Shown: positions 32,226-44,338, counted from the first letter of the stretch. The stretch is DNA of 64,000 nucleotides from Oegoconia quadripuncta (GCA_949316235.1 OX438743.1:21883771-21947770); one strand, 5' to 3'. Numbers and translations are program-made. Notes: generated by a model from the letters alone, not told the origin.

Positions 32226-32410
32226 ATGAAATGAAATGAAAATGAAATGAAAATCATTTATTCATGTAGGCAATACAATATGCACTTATGAACGTCATTT
32301 GTTTTTTAAACTACCACTAGCTCGGAACGCGACCACTACTGAGAAGAGCTAGCGAGAAACTCAGAGGGTTTGTCACTATTCAATAAATCATTTACAATCA
32401 AGAAAGGTTA
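32226..32410 (-). mobile_element. LINE 3' end with gaaat repeat tail
   Basis: gaaatgaaaatgaaatg repeats precede atcatttattcatgtaggc and gagaagagctagcgag, similar in plan to 57958-58300. Confidence 0.45.
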
Positions 32411-32699
32411 CAACAATTTTATATATCGTGTAGAGGAGCCGTTTAATCCCATGGATTACTTTCATTAATGTAGTCTGAAATTTTGTAATAACCCCTTTTT
32501 TTTTGTTTCGTGGATTCTAAACTATCCATGTTTAGTGGAAATCGGTTAAGCAGTTTCGAAAACATTTCGCTTTTTAAAACAGTTACTTTCCTATACCTGG
32601 ATGATATTATAATTATGATCGAGGATTTCCTAAATTTTCAATGTAGGGTACTCATACATTACATACAAACATACAATGACATACTCACATTTTGTTTTT

Positions 32700-32890
32700 T
32701 ATATGAGAGGGCGGCAAACGAGCATGCGGGTCACCTGATGGAAAGCAATCACCGCCGCCCATGGGCACCCGCAACACCAAAAGGGTCACAGATGCGTTGC
32801 CGGCCTTTGAGGAAGGTGTCCACCCCAGAATAAGTAGGGCAGCCTGAGCGATGAGGGATTCTCCAGCAGTGCTGGTACCCTCCTGGGGTA
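32700..32890 (-). mobile_element. LINE 3' end, same family as 11962
   Basis: Reverse complement carries ctttgaggaaggtgt, ttgccggcc, catgggcggcggtgattg and ccctctcatat in the order seen at 12130-12240. Confidence 0.7.
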
Positions 32891-32899
32891 CTAACTCTT

Positions 32900-33750
32900 T
32901 AAATACCGCAAATTAAATACTTGCCTTTTTTGTTAATCTTAAGTCAATGTGTATTTTTTTCATTTATTTTGTTAAGGAAGAGCAGCGTTTTCTAACACAA
33001 ATATCAATATACAAGAATATTCAACACTAATTCGAAAACGAAATTTCTTACGATTATGGTTGACTGGAAGAAATCCCGCTGTGGGATAAGTCCGCCTTTG
33101 TGCATAGTTTTAAGTAAATTTGTTTTGTATTTATTTTCTTTTGTACAATAAGCGTGCGTGCGTGCACTGTGCGTTTGTCTGTGCTTTCAATTGTTAACGT
33201 GTGCGTGTGTGCATATGTGTGTGTGTATGCACGTCTCTGTTGGGTGTGCATAGAGAGTATATAAATCTACATATATTCGACAACCTCATTCCTCTGAATT
33301 AAGATAATCGCGCCATTAAGTTAAACCTGTAGCGTATCATAGACCAATTAAAGAAAAGAACACTTGGTTGACAAGAATAACATGCCTAATAAAGACCTAC
33401 TTCATTATAGGACTAGTTAGAGCTGTTTATGCGAATTTATACACGTAACTATGACTCATGGTTCATGTCCTTTTCCGCTCGCGACAAGTTCAGCCGGTTC
33501 TATACTAAAACGGACCAATAGTGACGCTTAATAGGAAATTTCCTTACTCCAAACGATCCTTGACCTGAATTGCTCCTAACAGAGACAATCTTAATGCTGC
33601 AATTTAACAGAAATGCAAGGACTACGTGGTTGGCACGATGGGAATGACACTACATTTTTATAGAATATTATGTTAATAATTTCACATTAGCAGATATCAC
33701 ATGATATATTTCGTGTAATACTGCAATGTCTCAAGACGAAAGTTTTTGAT
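32900..33750. other. Intergenic, GT-rich stretch
   Basis: gcgtgcgtgcgtgc and gtgtgtgtgtatgc form an imperfect GT-rich region at 33148-33250. No gene seen. Confidence 0.5.
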
Positions 33751-33754
33751 GAGT

Positions 33755-34080
33755 GTGTTTTGCCAGTGGTGGCAAATGAAACTGAAACGTGGTCGCTCCC
33801 TATAGGCTTCTTAAGAAGGCTCAAGGTCACCCAAAAGGGCAATAGAGAGAGCTATACTGGGAGTCTTCCTGAGGGATCGAATCAGAAATGAGGAGATCCG
33901 CAGGAGAACCATGGTGACCGACGGGGCATATTGCTCGTAAGACCAACTACCGTTGGGGCGGAAAGTTCTCGAGTGGGGACCACGCATTCGAAGACGCAAC
34001 GTGAGCAGGCCCCCCATCGGGCCCCCTAGGAGGTGGACCGACGATTTGGTAAAGATCACTGGAAGGCGCTGCCGGACTGC
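33755..34080 (+). mobile_element. RTE-like LINE C-terminal fragment
   Basis: Frames together give GFLRRLKVTQ, LRDRIRNEEIRRRT, KVLEWGPR and RRWTDDLVKITG, a C-terminus I know from RTE-like LINEs of Lepidoptera. Several frameshifts. It meets an opposite-strand LINE fragment at 34080. Confidence 0.7.
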
Positions 34081-34290
34081 CCTCCCCTGTTTTTAGACTT
34101 CCTCTGATATACTCATTCCTGATTTTATCCATTCTAGTCACACCACACATACACCTTAGCATTCTCATCTTTGCCACATGCATTCTACTTTCATCAGTCT
34201 CTTTCATTGCCCAACATTCAGATCCATACATGGTGACAGGTCTTATGATGGTTTTATAAATTTTCCCCTTGAGTTTCAGGGACATTCATG
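34080..34290 (-). mobile_element. RTE-like LINE fragment, opposite strand
   Basis: Minus frame reads LKLKGKIYKTIIRP, MYGSECWAMKE and MRMLRCMCGVTRMDKIRNEYIR, similar in plan to the 60530-60650 part of the LINE at 59309 but a different family. Confidence 0.7.
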
Positions 34291-35500
34291 AGTCACACGT
34301 AGTCCCCGAAACCTGTCTGAATTTGACGTCTGAAATAATTAATACAAGTATAGCGCGATCGACAAAGTACCAGCTAGAACAGGATTCAGTGTAAAACATC
34401 ATTCACACTTGACGAGTGACACTGACTGTTTCACAACGGCTTCTAAAACAGTAAGAGAAAAAATCTTTGTAAAATTGGAGCAATGTTAGCTAACGAGGCG
34501 CTAAACGAAATGACAAGCATGTGGAAAATAATCACATCTCCTAACTACTATACACCAGGGTCGATTGACACGGGATGCCTGCTGACGGTACATATGTGAT
34601 TGGACCCCAGAGTAATTAAAGATATGAATAACATGTGTGAATGGGAAACGAGGCTTCCCACTTATCTCCTCGGCATATGGTAGTCAAAAGTACCAGGACT
34701 TATTTTATAGAGAAGGAGGTTGAGTGGCTAGTAGAAGGAAGCGAGTGTCAGAAAAGCGGCTTGAAAGTTCGGATGCTGTGATAGTTTCCGATCAGATCAG
34801 CATAGAACACCGAATAGATTTCAGAATATACATAATAATAATAATCGTGCTTGGCTACGGCCCGCATGATAAGGTAATACCCTCAAAAGAGGAGAAAAAA
34901 AAGAAGAAAACACAAGCATACATAGAATCGAGAACCACAATATTGTGATGAATGGGTAGGGACTCAGCAGTGTTGCTGATTTTCAGTCCCCCCCTGCAGA
35001 GTAGTTGCTGCCACCAAAGAAAGTATGGGCGACTTTCCAATGGCTAACAATTTTTTATTTTTGTTTTGTGCTTAGGCGTGGCTTTGAACTACCTTACTAA
35101 GCGAACAGAAAATCGCCCACTTGAACAAATATATATATATATATATATATTATTAGCATAATAAAGAACAAATACTTCCAATTTTCCTGTGGCCAGAGAG
35201 GAATGGGACAAAGTGAACAATATACCCTGCTAAAATACTAATAATGCTATCCTCTATCGAAAATTAAAACAAGTAAATAAATGGCGAAAGTGATAAAAGT
35301 GCGAGATGATCATTATAACATTCTGTGAGTTTGATAAGTGCCTATTTAGGAATACACAAGCATAACATATCATACACACAAGCATGACTCATGCATAACT
35401 TGATTGCTCCAATTCTTACATTACCATAGATTGTGATTCGCAGGCAAGAGATTCGTTCGGAAACATAAAAAAAAAAAAAAAAAAATGAATTTAATGTTTC
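34291..35500. other. Intergenic, no gene seen
   Basis: Includes a repeat piece near 34600 (ttggaccccagagtaatta) also found at 1257, and an A run at 35467. Confidence 0.45.
35129..35152 (+). repeat. (AT)n microsatellite
   Basis: Uninterrupted AT run of about 24 bp. Confidence 0.95.
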
Positions 35501-35512
35501 CTGTCCGGGCCG

Positions 35513-35532
35513 TTAGGTTAGGTTAGGTTAGG
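35513..35532 (+). repeat. Interstitial insect telomere repeat, (TTAGG)4
   Basis: Four perfect TTAGG units. Too short for a functional telomere. Confidence 0.9.
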
Positions 35533-35684
35533 ATAATTGTGTTACGGTATTGAAGTGTAATTTTATTTTTCCCGAAAACCACCGAAGTGAGGTGTTGGAG
35601 TTGTAATGTAGCTAAAGTAAGTTACCTAACATTCTAAGTCGCAAGACTTGTCTGGCCGATTATTTTGATTCACTATTAACTTAA

Positions 35685-35947
35685 ATAAATATCTTTGGAC
35701 ATACACACAGCGCCATCTAGTTCCACATTAAGCAACTTTAGGCTTGTGTTGTGGATACCAGATGGTCGATATACTACACAAATACATTTTTTTATTTGTA
35801 AATAAATACATATATAAATGAAAAACATCCATAACTCGAGAACACATGTCTGTATTCATCATATATACATATGCCCCTAGCGGGATTTGAACCAGCAACC
35901 TTTTGGTATAGCAGTTAGAGTTTCTAACCACTACACCAAACAGGTCG
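35685..35947 (-). mobile_element. SINE B, full length
   Basis: Reverse complement carries gacctgtttggtgtagtgg and ggttcaaatcccgc, then the SINE B body. Confidence 0.75.
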
Positions 35948-36097
35948 TCAATGCAGAACCTATTTTTTTAAGACTCATTCATTGTTAGTAACTTACATCG
36001 AGCCCATAATCAAGTTAGCTTCTGTGAGGTCACATTTGTTTGTAAAAATATCAGAAGATAAAATTTCTACCAGTTTTTTTTTTTTTTTTTTTTATAA

Positions 36098-36205
36098 ATA
36101 TCCTTAGACATACACACAGCGCCATCTAGTTCCACAGTAAGCAACTATATGCTTGTGTTGTGGATACCAGATGATTGATATATAATACATAAATACATTT
36201 TTTTT
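36098..36205 (-). mobile_element. SINE B, 3' part
   Basis: acacacagcgccatctagtt and ggtatccag-type blocks only; follows a T run. Confidence 0.65.
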
Positions 36206-36568
36206 TAGTTTAGATTTAGATTAGATTACTGTTTGTTTAGTTTTTTACCTATGCCTGTGTACATAAAATAGGTTCTGCATAGATGGGATAGTCGACTACC
36301 AACTACAATAATGCCCATATAAATAGGCCAACTCGATCGCCCTGGCCGACTAAAACATGCAGAATAACAATATTCAAACAACAAGCAGCAAACAGTGATT
36401 GACCGTGACTCATACATAAACATACACATTAAGTAAATTAAGTGTTGTATACTTGTTTTGTATATACAAATGTAGCTATTAATACCTAGATACATGTAAT
36501 GCAAAGTAAATTAAACAAAAATCATTCGGTCAATACCTAATAATTATTATCACGACTTCTTTTTATAA

Positions 36569-36899
36569 GCGCCTCCGTGGCTCAATGTAAACAACATTGG
36601 GTTTACGATTCGGAGGTCGCGGGTTCGATCCCCAGCGGGGTACATGTTTAAGTACTCGGTTTGGTTGGTGGTAGGGCATTTCAAATGTCCGCCTACCTAG
36701 CTACCACCATCTTATCTAAATCTGCCGCCAAGCAGCAATGTTAATAGCATTGTTGTGTTCCGGTTGTCAGAGATAAGATAGCCAGTCCCCCAAATTTGTT
36801 GGGGTTTCCGGGTCAGGACGCTTCCACGTTCGACGTCATCTTCACTTAACATCAGGTGTGGTTGAGGTCAAGTACGAACCCGTCGTGCAAAAATAAAAA
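36569..36899 (+). mobile_element. SINE A, full length
   Basis: Head gcctccgtggctcaatgtaa, B box gggttcgatcccc, body and tail complete. Confidence 0.85.
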
Positions 36900-37377
36900 C
36901 AGTATTTTTGTCTATTATTTTTGTATTTTTGACATGTTTTCTATTTTAATATATCTATTTTAACTTGTATTCAACTATAATTTGACAAAGGTGATTATGG
37001 CATATCAATAATCTCATGACATGGTTTATATTTTATTTTGTTTTGTTTTATTTCATTTTGATTATTCCAAAATGGTATGACGTTGACGTAACAATGGTTA
37101 CATACTTATACTTTCTTAATTAATTTTGACATACATATAACAATGTTTTACTATTGTATACAGGTATTTGTTTTTTATGTTATTATTTTTTGTTTTATGT
37201 TTGACAATCACTTTTATTTTAGATTTCATAAATTTACGAAACTGTATGTATGACATGCTATTGTAAAAGTGAACTAAATAAATCTAATCTAATCTAATCT
37301 AATCTATTAAACTAAAGTATCCTGTCAATTATTGATTAGTGAGAGCAAGCGTCTAAATATTAATCCATTTCACTATA

Positions 37378-37749
37378 CAGGGTGGAATCTAATTCGTTTA
37401 ATTCCTGTTTACTGATGACTCCACTCCTGATTACGAATAACTTTCACCAAGGAACCAAATTTTTGATTATTCATACAAAGTAAACCATTCTGAAACCACC
37501 TTTTGTACGGAGGAGGTCCAATAATTATCAGCTGAATTCGGCTATAGTCCTAGTAGAAAGTTGTTCGTAATCAGAAGTGGAGTCAACATTATTGGATTTT
37601 CATACTAAAGGTGTTTCAGAATGGTTTACTTTGTATGGGTAATGAAAATTTTTTGATAGATTTCGACTATGGTTCCTTGAGGAAAGTTGCTCGTCATCAA
37701 GAGTGCCGTCACCAGTTAATGGGAATTACACGAATTCAAATTCACTCTG
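37378..37749. mobile_element. Fold-back MITE with CAGGGTG ends, 372 bp
   Basis: Left end cagggtgg, right end reversed cagagtg, TA outside both. Arms pair over much of the length, for instance aaagtaaaccattctgaaac with gtttcagaatggtttacttt. A Tc1/mariner-type non-autonomous element is likely. Confidence 0.75.
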
Positions 37750-37927
37750 TATATTATCAAATCAAGCGTAGGTAGTTTTATACTTAGCTTCTGAATCTGC
37801 AACAAGTCTACAAAGCAAACTGTAAGCTACTAAAAGTAGGTCTAGTCTAGTACTGGCTTGACATGTAATTTCCTTTGTTATTATTATTATTCAGCAAATG
37901 GATTAACCATCTTGGTTTTCCGGGGAC

Positions 37928-38757
37928 TTTGTTGGTCAAAATCAAAACCAAAATCAAAAAATGCTTTATTTTGTAGGTACACAGGGTACAAATTAAAATA
38001 GTTAGATTTTACATTTTTAAAGCTACTGCTTGTTCAAAAGGCAATTTTCCCATGAGAAGAACAAGCAAGAAACTCGAGAGGTCGCTCTTTTAAAAAAAGG
38101 TTTTTATATTACAAAATTATTATTTTATATTATATAATATTTCATTATTAATTGTGAAATAGCCTGGTTATGCGAACGGGCTGGTTATGTCCATGATTGT
38201 TTATCATCTAAATAATCTGATATTTTATAATATGCTTTCTTAATAAGTTTCTGTTTTATAGTATCTTTAAATTTATTGAAAGGAAGATTTTGTATAACAC
38301 CAGGAACTTTATTGAAAAATCGTATACATAACCCTTTGAATGCATTACTGACTTTGTGGAGGCGACTTATGTGACCTGCAAGTTTATCTTTATTTCTTGT
38401 ATTGACATCATGTTTATCACTATTTTTCTTAAATGATGCTATATTTTTTTTGACATATATTAGATTTTCAAAAATGTACTGTGACGAAAAGGTTAGAATA
38501 TTATACTCTTTAAATCTGTCTCTAAGTGACACTGCAGGTCTCAATTGATAAATTGCGCGAACGGCTCGTTTTTGTAAAACAAAGATTGTATTTATATCCG
38601 CGGCATTTCCCCACAGCAAGATACCGTAAGACGTCAGGCTATGGAAATAACTAAAATATACTAATCTAGTAGTATTTACGTCCGATATTTGTCTAATTTT
38701 TTTGACTGCATACGCTGCAGAGGTGTTCTTTCCATACGTATAATCCTTGACTCTCTA
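37928..38757 (-). mobile_element. LINE (jockey/CR1-type) C-terminal fragment with 3' UTR
   Basis: The open frame from about 38757 to 38185 reads VKKIRQISDV, SLTSYGILLWG, FVLQKRAVRAIYQLRPAVS and ends KISDYLDDKQSWT. This is the C-terminal part of a non-LTR reverse transcriptase. The 3' UTR follows to a short TTTTGATT-type repeat at 37928-37960. The copy at 44721-45392 is closely similar. Confidence 0.8.
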
Positions 38758-38769
38758 CAAATTTCTTGT

Positions 38770-40250
38770 TATCTTTTAGAGTGAACTGCTGAGTCTCAGT
38801 GTCAAGACTCAGTAATCCACTCTGAAAGTGTTCTCAGATATTTTTCTCTATTTCTAGCCAGGCTAGCTTTCGGTGCCTCGCGTACGCGTATCATCTAAAA
38901 TTGGAAAAGGTCGCCCCAATCTCTACAAGGTCGGCGTGGTGTAATAGTTCCACCATCATTTTCTTTCCCGCTTCCTTTACGACACTGCTATAGGACATCT
39001 TCCCTGTCTTCTTTAATGCATCCTGCCCCGTAATATGACGTCGAAAGTAGGAGTAAGATTGGAATACTTGTATATTTCGTCCGAGCGAATGAGCAGGACC
39101 AGTATTATTTCGCGCGACATTTATCGCTCCTGTCGTACGTCAAGTGCTGGTATAAAATGTTCTATCTCTGGATTCAGGCCATAGCCGTTGTGGTATGCTT
39201 AGGAAATCCATGAAGTTTGGTCTTGTTAGATTAAGATTAAAAGATTTATTTGTGAATGCTGGCTAGGTTGTGGATGTAGTAGAAATTCATTGTAGCGCAC
39301 TGCATTTAGCCTTTTCTTGTTTTCAATTTTATTTCTGCCTGGACTTCGATGAGTATTTTTAATTTTTAAGTTCCATGCAGCGAAGTAATTGCACTGATTA
39401 TGTGCAAGTAATCACGAACTTGTCTTTCAAACATATTTTTTTATATAATTTGTTTGTTTTTCTTGTATGATGAAGACATATTTGTAACAGATTTTTAACC
39501 GTGTGATTGGAATGTCATTAGTCTTGATTTGTTAAATAAAAAAAAAACTTAGGAATGTAACGCGTTTACTAAGTTTTGTATACACTTAGGTAAAAGAAGG
39601 TACCTATGTGCTTTAAAAAATATTGCCAATGGAATCTTAGCCGTTTTGCAGGAAATAGAACTTTATTGTTTCAGGAATAAAAACTCTTTGATATTTGTTA
39701 TTGGGTTTTGGTTGAACGATTAGTGTTTGTTTAACTCTTTACAATAAGTTCTAAGCAATTAAGTCCAAAGCCCTTAACAACCTTGTGAACCCCATGCTAT
39801 GAACAAATACGGAGTATGTACATACCTACTTATTTATCGGCACAAGAACAAACAAGGAAGCGGAATCAAACGCCGTAAATAAATCATGATTTTAATTTGT
39901 TATAAAAAACTGTAGCACTGTATTTTTCCGTTTTATTCGAACCGTTATGTATTCTAAACTTCAAATTCCACCATTATAGTAATGTGTGACGTGTCGCAAT
40001 CGGAAATTGAGAGATTGAGCAGTCGATTACGTTTAGTGTGGACACTCTTTGCATGAGTCACTACTAGTGACATTTTCAATTCAAGGGTTTCTGTGCTTCG
40101 GAGTCGGTCACGGTTGTTATCAATTGAAGGCAGTGGTTAAGCCAAGGAACCGTTAAAAACACTGACTCCGCTCTGGACCTGAGTGGTAGATTATGGCCCC
40201 CTCTCCCAGTGAGAGGGGGCTGTATCTCAACAGAGAAGATTGACATAAGG
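38770..40250. other. Intergenic, no gene seen
   Basis: AT-rich; no repeat match noticed within the window. Confidence 0.45.
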
Positions 40251-40755
40251 TTTTTTTAAGCACAACTGGTTAAATCTCAATCACACCTGATGTTAAATGA
40301 AGATGAGGCCCAATATGGAAGCGTACTGATCTGGGCCCGCAGTTTCGACATAGATAGCAACCGATTTCGGTCGTTAACTCCTAACGATCTTATTCTAAAT
40401 GTTATAGTGTTCATAATCATATCGGTTTTTATTGGAAACCTGAATCGTAGTTTCAATGGAAACCGATATTTTGATACTAAAGACTCTAATTCTCCAATTA
40501 AAATAACATTGTTAGGACTTAACGACCGAAATCGGTGGTATAGCGATCGCTATCTATGTCGAGACTGCGGGGGCTGGACGCCGCATCTTAATTGGGGGAC
40601 TCGCTATGTTATCTCTGACAAACGGAACACAGAATGCTGTTTGGCGGCAAAGTTAGATAAGATGGTGGTAACTAGCCAGGCGGACATTTAAAATGCCCTA
40701 CCGCCAACCAAATCGAGTACTAAACATGTACCCCGCTGGGGATCGAACCTGCGAG
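40251..40755 (-). mobile_element. SINE A split by a fold-back element
   Basis: SINE body at 40251-40334 and 40574-40755; a 239 bp palindromic element lies between them with CTGG on both sides. The tRNA-like head is cut short after gatcgaacctgcga. Confidence 0.85.
40335..40573. mobile_element. Fold-back element, 239 bp, inside a SINE
   Basis: Arms gcccgcagtttcgacataga and accgatttcggtcgttaa pair with the right end. CTGG occurs on both sides (40331-40334, 40574-40577), and other SINE A copies have one ctgac/ctgg-type site there. No ORF. Superfamily unknown. Confidence 0.75.
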
Positions 40756-41254
40756 ATGAGATACGTAAAATACCGTTGATTTGATTTAATAGTCTATTCT
40801 GTCCATCTCATCACGAGTTCAGTACACTGTGAATAAACAGGAAAATCTGGATTTCTAGGTCACACTCACTACCTGACGTCATACTTAACCCCCCCGTGCG
40901 CCGCCATCACGTGACAACGAATTTGGCACGAAGAGAAAGGCACTAACTAAATGTGGTTTAAGATCTTTTACGCCTGTTTGGGAACATCCTTTGTAACTGC
41001 ATCTTGTTGCGAATTGGTTTCGTTGTTTTTAATGCCACTAAACCGGTATTTATGTTTTTCAATACAGAGTATGGAATCAACTTAAAACCCTTTAAAAAAC
41101 AATAAAAAAAAAACAATTTTGTTAATTGGAATACTTTGAGCTTACATAACATGTGTTCAGTGGATTAGGGCATAATATGGACATTGTATTATTTTTATTA
41201 GTGCTAAGCTTTAGGGTCAGAAGCGGGGGATACGACCGTAGGTACCTACTTTAG

Positions 41255-41560
41255 CGGCAAAAATATGCAGACCACGGAGAGGGCTTTGCGTCGTTTGGGC
41301 AACCTTGGGTTCATTGGGCTCAGAGGCGAAGAAATTAGCAAAGGAATTATCCACGCGTTTGGTTGATATCTCCAGCGACAGGAGGGCTGGCAGGTGCCTC
41401 TCTCAACGCATCAGTATTGCGATATAAAGAGGTATCGCTGTCAGTCTCCTAGGTACGGTGCCCTATGGCACAGACTAAAGAAGGTACGATATTATAGAAT
41501 GTTACTCAAGCAGAGATCTCCGCTTGAGGACACTTAAAAAGGAACAGCTTCTGAAATACG
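41255..41560 (+). mobile_element. LINE C-terminal fragment, decayed
   Basis: Plus frames translate to RLVDISSDRRAGRCLSQRIS then a stop and VSLLGTVPYGTD, matching the fragment at 18906-19200. Several stops. Confidence 0.6.
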
Positions 41561-41859
41561 GACCTTAGATGTGTTTTTTTTTCGTTTGTAAGTTTAGTAT
41601 CTTTTGTTAAATATTTTTTAAAAACTGCAACCGTAAATAAATTGAGGATCAATTTTTTTTAAGTTACGTAGTAACTATTTAATAATCTGTGGTATAAAGT
41701 GATAAGTAGATAGACCAAGCCACTCGCTTATCATAAAGTTGAATCCGTGCGCTGACTCAACAATGGCGTTGGTGTATTTTGAACGGCCGCGAAGCTGGCG
41801 TGGTAGTTATTAAATGTTACATTTATTTTGGTGTGCGTAAGTTTATTTATAACGCACGT

Positions 41860-41990
41860 GAGTGCGGCACAACGGCGGCCGGTCGGCGGCGCGGCGCTGC
41901 GCAAGCGCACGTGCGTGCTGCGTGGTCTGAGGTTGCCGGCCGGCGACGACGGTGGTTTCGGGCCGTCCGTTTATGATCCGTCTGCTGTTA
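41860..41990. other. GC-rich island, unexplained
   Basis: About 70 percent GC with many CpG (ggccggtcggcggcgcgg) in AT-rich surroundings. Plus frame stays open through AAQRRPVGGAALRKRT and GGFGPSVYDPSAVNN; the reverse frame is also open. It could be a first exon, a promoter or a foreign fragment. No family recognised. Confidence 0.4.
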
Positions 41991-42078
41991 ATAATAACTT
42001 CAGAAAAGACATTTCCTTCAGTATAAGAGCGACGACGATATAAAAATTAATATTCTATGTACAATTTGAATGATGATA

Positions 42079-42294
42079 TCGAATTTGAATTCGTGTAATT
42101 AACTGGTGACGCCTCGCTTGATTACATGAAAACATTTTCGATGACCCATACAAAGTAAACCATTCTGTAACCACCTTTAGTATGGAAGTCCAACAATTTT
42201 CGGTTGAATTTGGCTATGGCTCCTAGTTTAGTTTTTCGTAAATAGGAACACAATCACCAGTAAACAGGTATTACACGAACTAAATTTCACCCGG
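42079..42294. mobile_element. Shorter copy of the CAGGGTG fold-back
   Basis: Shares gaattcgtgtaatta, caaagtaaaccattctg and, at the far end, aaatttcacccgg followed by TA. Confidence 0.65.
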
Positions 42295-42329
42295 TATAGT
42301 AGGTATCTTCGACAACTTACACGACACGA

Positions 42330-42520
42330 TGATTTCATCAAAACCATAATAGAAGGAAGAATAGAGGGGAAAAGAAAAAGAGGAAGACCGAGAATAAGCT
42401 ACATGCAGCAGATGAAAGAAAAGTTGAACGTCGTGTCCTATCAGGAGGTTACGAGGAAGGCGGAGAGCAGAGCGACATGGAAAAAACTCCTCCGACAAGA
42501 GCAGTGCTCTTAAATGTACG
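42330..42520 (+). mobile_element. LINE C-terminal fragment (GRPR motif)
   Basis: Plus frame reads IEGRIEGKRKRGRPRISY, MKEKLNVVSYQEVTRKAE and SRATWKKLLRQ, the last part of a non-LTR retrotransposon ORF. A decayed copy lies at 56770-56955. Confidence 0.6.
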
Positions 42521-42546
42521 TAGTAGGTAGGTATCTACGTATATTA

Positions 42547-42689
42547 TTTTTTTTTAATGCACGAAGGCTTCATACTTCAATCACACCTGATGTTAAGTGA
42601 AGGTGAGGTCGAAGGTGGAAGCGTACTGACCGGGAAACCCCAACACATTTGGGGGACTGGCTATCTTACTCGTATCTCTGACAACCGGC
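42547..42689 (-). mobile_element. SINE A, 3' half only
   Basis: T run, cacacctgatgttaagtg and gggggactggctatct, ending at acaaccggc. Confidence 0.8.
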
Positions 42690-43042
42690 TGATAAATAGT
42701 ACCTACTTCATACACATTCTTATTTATTTGAGGCGCCATTCAAAAACCAAGTCATTAATTAATTATTAACTGGATACAGTTTGTTTGTTAATTAACTAAG
42801 TGGATTACCCACATAATGTTATGGAGATACCTACTTGGTTGACTTTCCTGATTTTGGAGGTCACAAGATTATTTTAAAGTGTCGATAAATAAATGGATTA
42901 GCCATAGATAGGATTATAGGACACGTTCATGGAAAAAAACCCGACGTGCGTGACCAATTTTGGTAAGCAGTTTAATTACAAATCAGGGTTCGCTGAAGCA
43001 TCAATGGATGTATATCAAGATATAGGTACATCGATTGATATA

Positions 43043-43454
43043 TTGGGTCTTTACCTATGAAATTGGAGTTTTTTTTCTTCGTTAATCATATGTACCTATT
43101 CCTGCGATTTTCAAAGCTATATCCAAATTTGTTTTTTATTTGGAAAATGGAATATTATTTCAAGGTTACACATGAAATATTTTTTAATTTCTGGGCTAAA
43201 TCACATTTTGAACAGCGCTCTTTTCATGTGCTTCCCATAATCATTTCTTAGATTCGCTGAAACTTTTATGAAGCGGTTACTTTTAAAAATTAACGCGGCC
43301 TATACTTAACTTAATGTTATACGATAATACACACAAAGTTTTGCTAAATTTGGATTTGCCGTTCCCAAAAAAAAAATCAAAAATGTTTGTATGGAGAAAA
43401 CAGTCTTAATGAAATTCTTCATACAAAACGCCAATTTCATAGGTAAGTACCTAA
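43043..43454 (-). mobile_element. Mariner-ended MITE, complete, 412 bp
   Basis: Ends ttgggtctttacctatgaaa and, reversed, ttaggtacttacctatgaaa; TA on both sides (43041-43042, 43455-43456). Confidence 0.8.
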
Positions 43455-43470
43455 TATATGTTGATATATA

Positions 43471-43799
43471 ACCGCTTCCGTGGCTCAATGTAAACAACAT
43501 TGGGTTTACGATTCGGAGGTCGCGGGTTCGATCCCCAGCGGGGTACATGTTTAAGTACTCGGTTTGGTTGGTGGTAGGGCATTTTAAATGTCCGCCTGGC
43601 TAGCTACCACCATCTTATCTAAATCTGCCGCCAAGCAGCAATGTTAATAGCATTGTTGTGTTCCGGTTGTTAGAGATAAGATAGCCAGTCCCCCTAATGT
43701 GTTGGGGTTCGCGGGTCAGTACGCTTCCACCTTCGACCTCATCTTCACTTAACATCAGGTGTGACTGAGGTCAAGTACGAACCTTTCGTGCATAAAAAA
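43471..43799 (+). mobile_element. SINE A, full length
   Basis: Head ccgcttccgtggctcaatg begins 17 bp after the end of a mariner-ended MITE. Confidence 0.85.
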
Positions 43800-44338
43800 C
43801 TGATATTTATTGTTTCAGCTAGAAAATTAACCGATAAGGTACGTGAATGGTTAGTTTTTCTTTGTTTAACTTTTTTTTTGTTAATTTTGTAAATAATAAA
43901 TAAATATTGAATAAATCTAACTCAAGCTTGATTTTATTTTACACCTTTGATTTAAATCTCAAATATTAAATAAACAGTAAAGCCACTTGCCGACTAAAAA
44001 TCTCATCTTTTCATACGAGTATGCATGATATACCTACATCCGATACAATATCGGATAAATATCAAATATCGGATATTTCGATATTTATTATAAATATCGG
44101 ATTATTGCGAACCTGCCACAAATACATTATTTACTTTGTATTTTGTATAAGTCTCGTTGAATATTGAAATGTCTCGTATCCGCGTCATCACGGGCATCAC
44201 TAGATCTCTATACGGTGTCGAGCTTGCGATGAGCGTAACCTCTTAACTTGATCTCTATCTAAGCTGCGTGGAGACTGAATTCGCGTGTCGGCCGATAAGT
44301 GCGCAGACTAGTTGGTAAACAGTAATTCAACGTAGGTA
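43800..44338. other. Intergenic with a cluster of atatcgg motifs
   Basis: Between 44038 and 44106 cggat and atatcgg motifs recur about six times (atatcggataaatatc). No gene seen. Confidence 0.5.

Noticed and set aside
33811..34285. Minus frames of 82 and 112 codons
   Set aside because: They cross two LINE fragments in opposite orientation; a chimera without function.
40290..40691. 133-codon plus frame
   Set aside because: It runs through a SINE and the fold-back inserted in it; no protein family.
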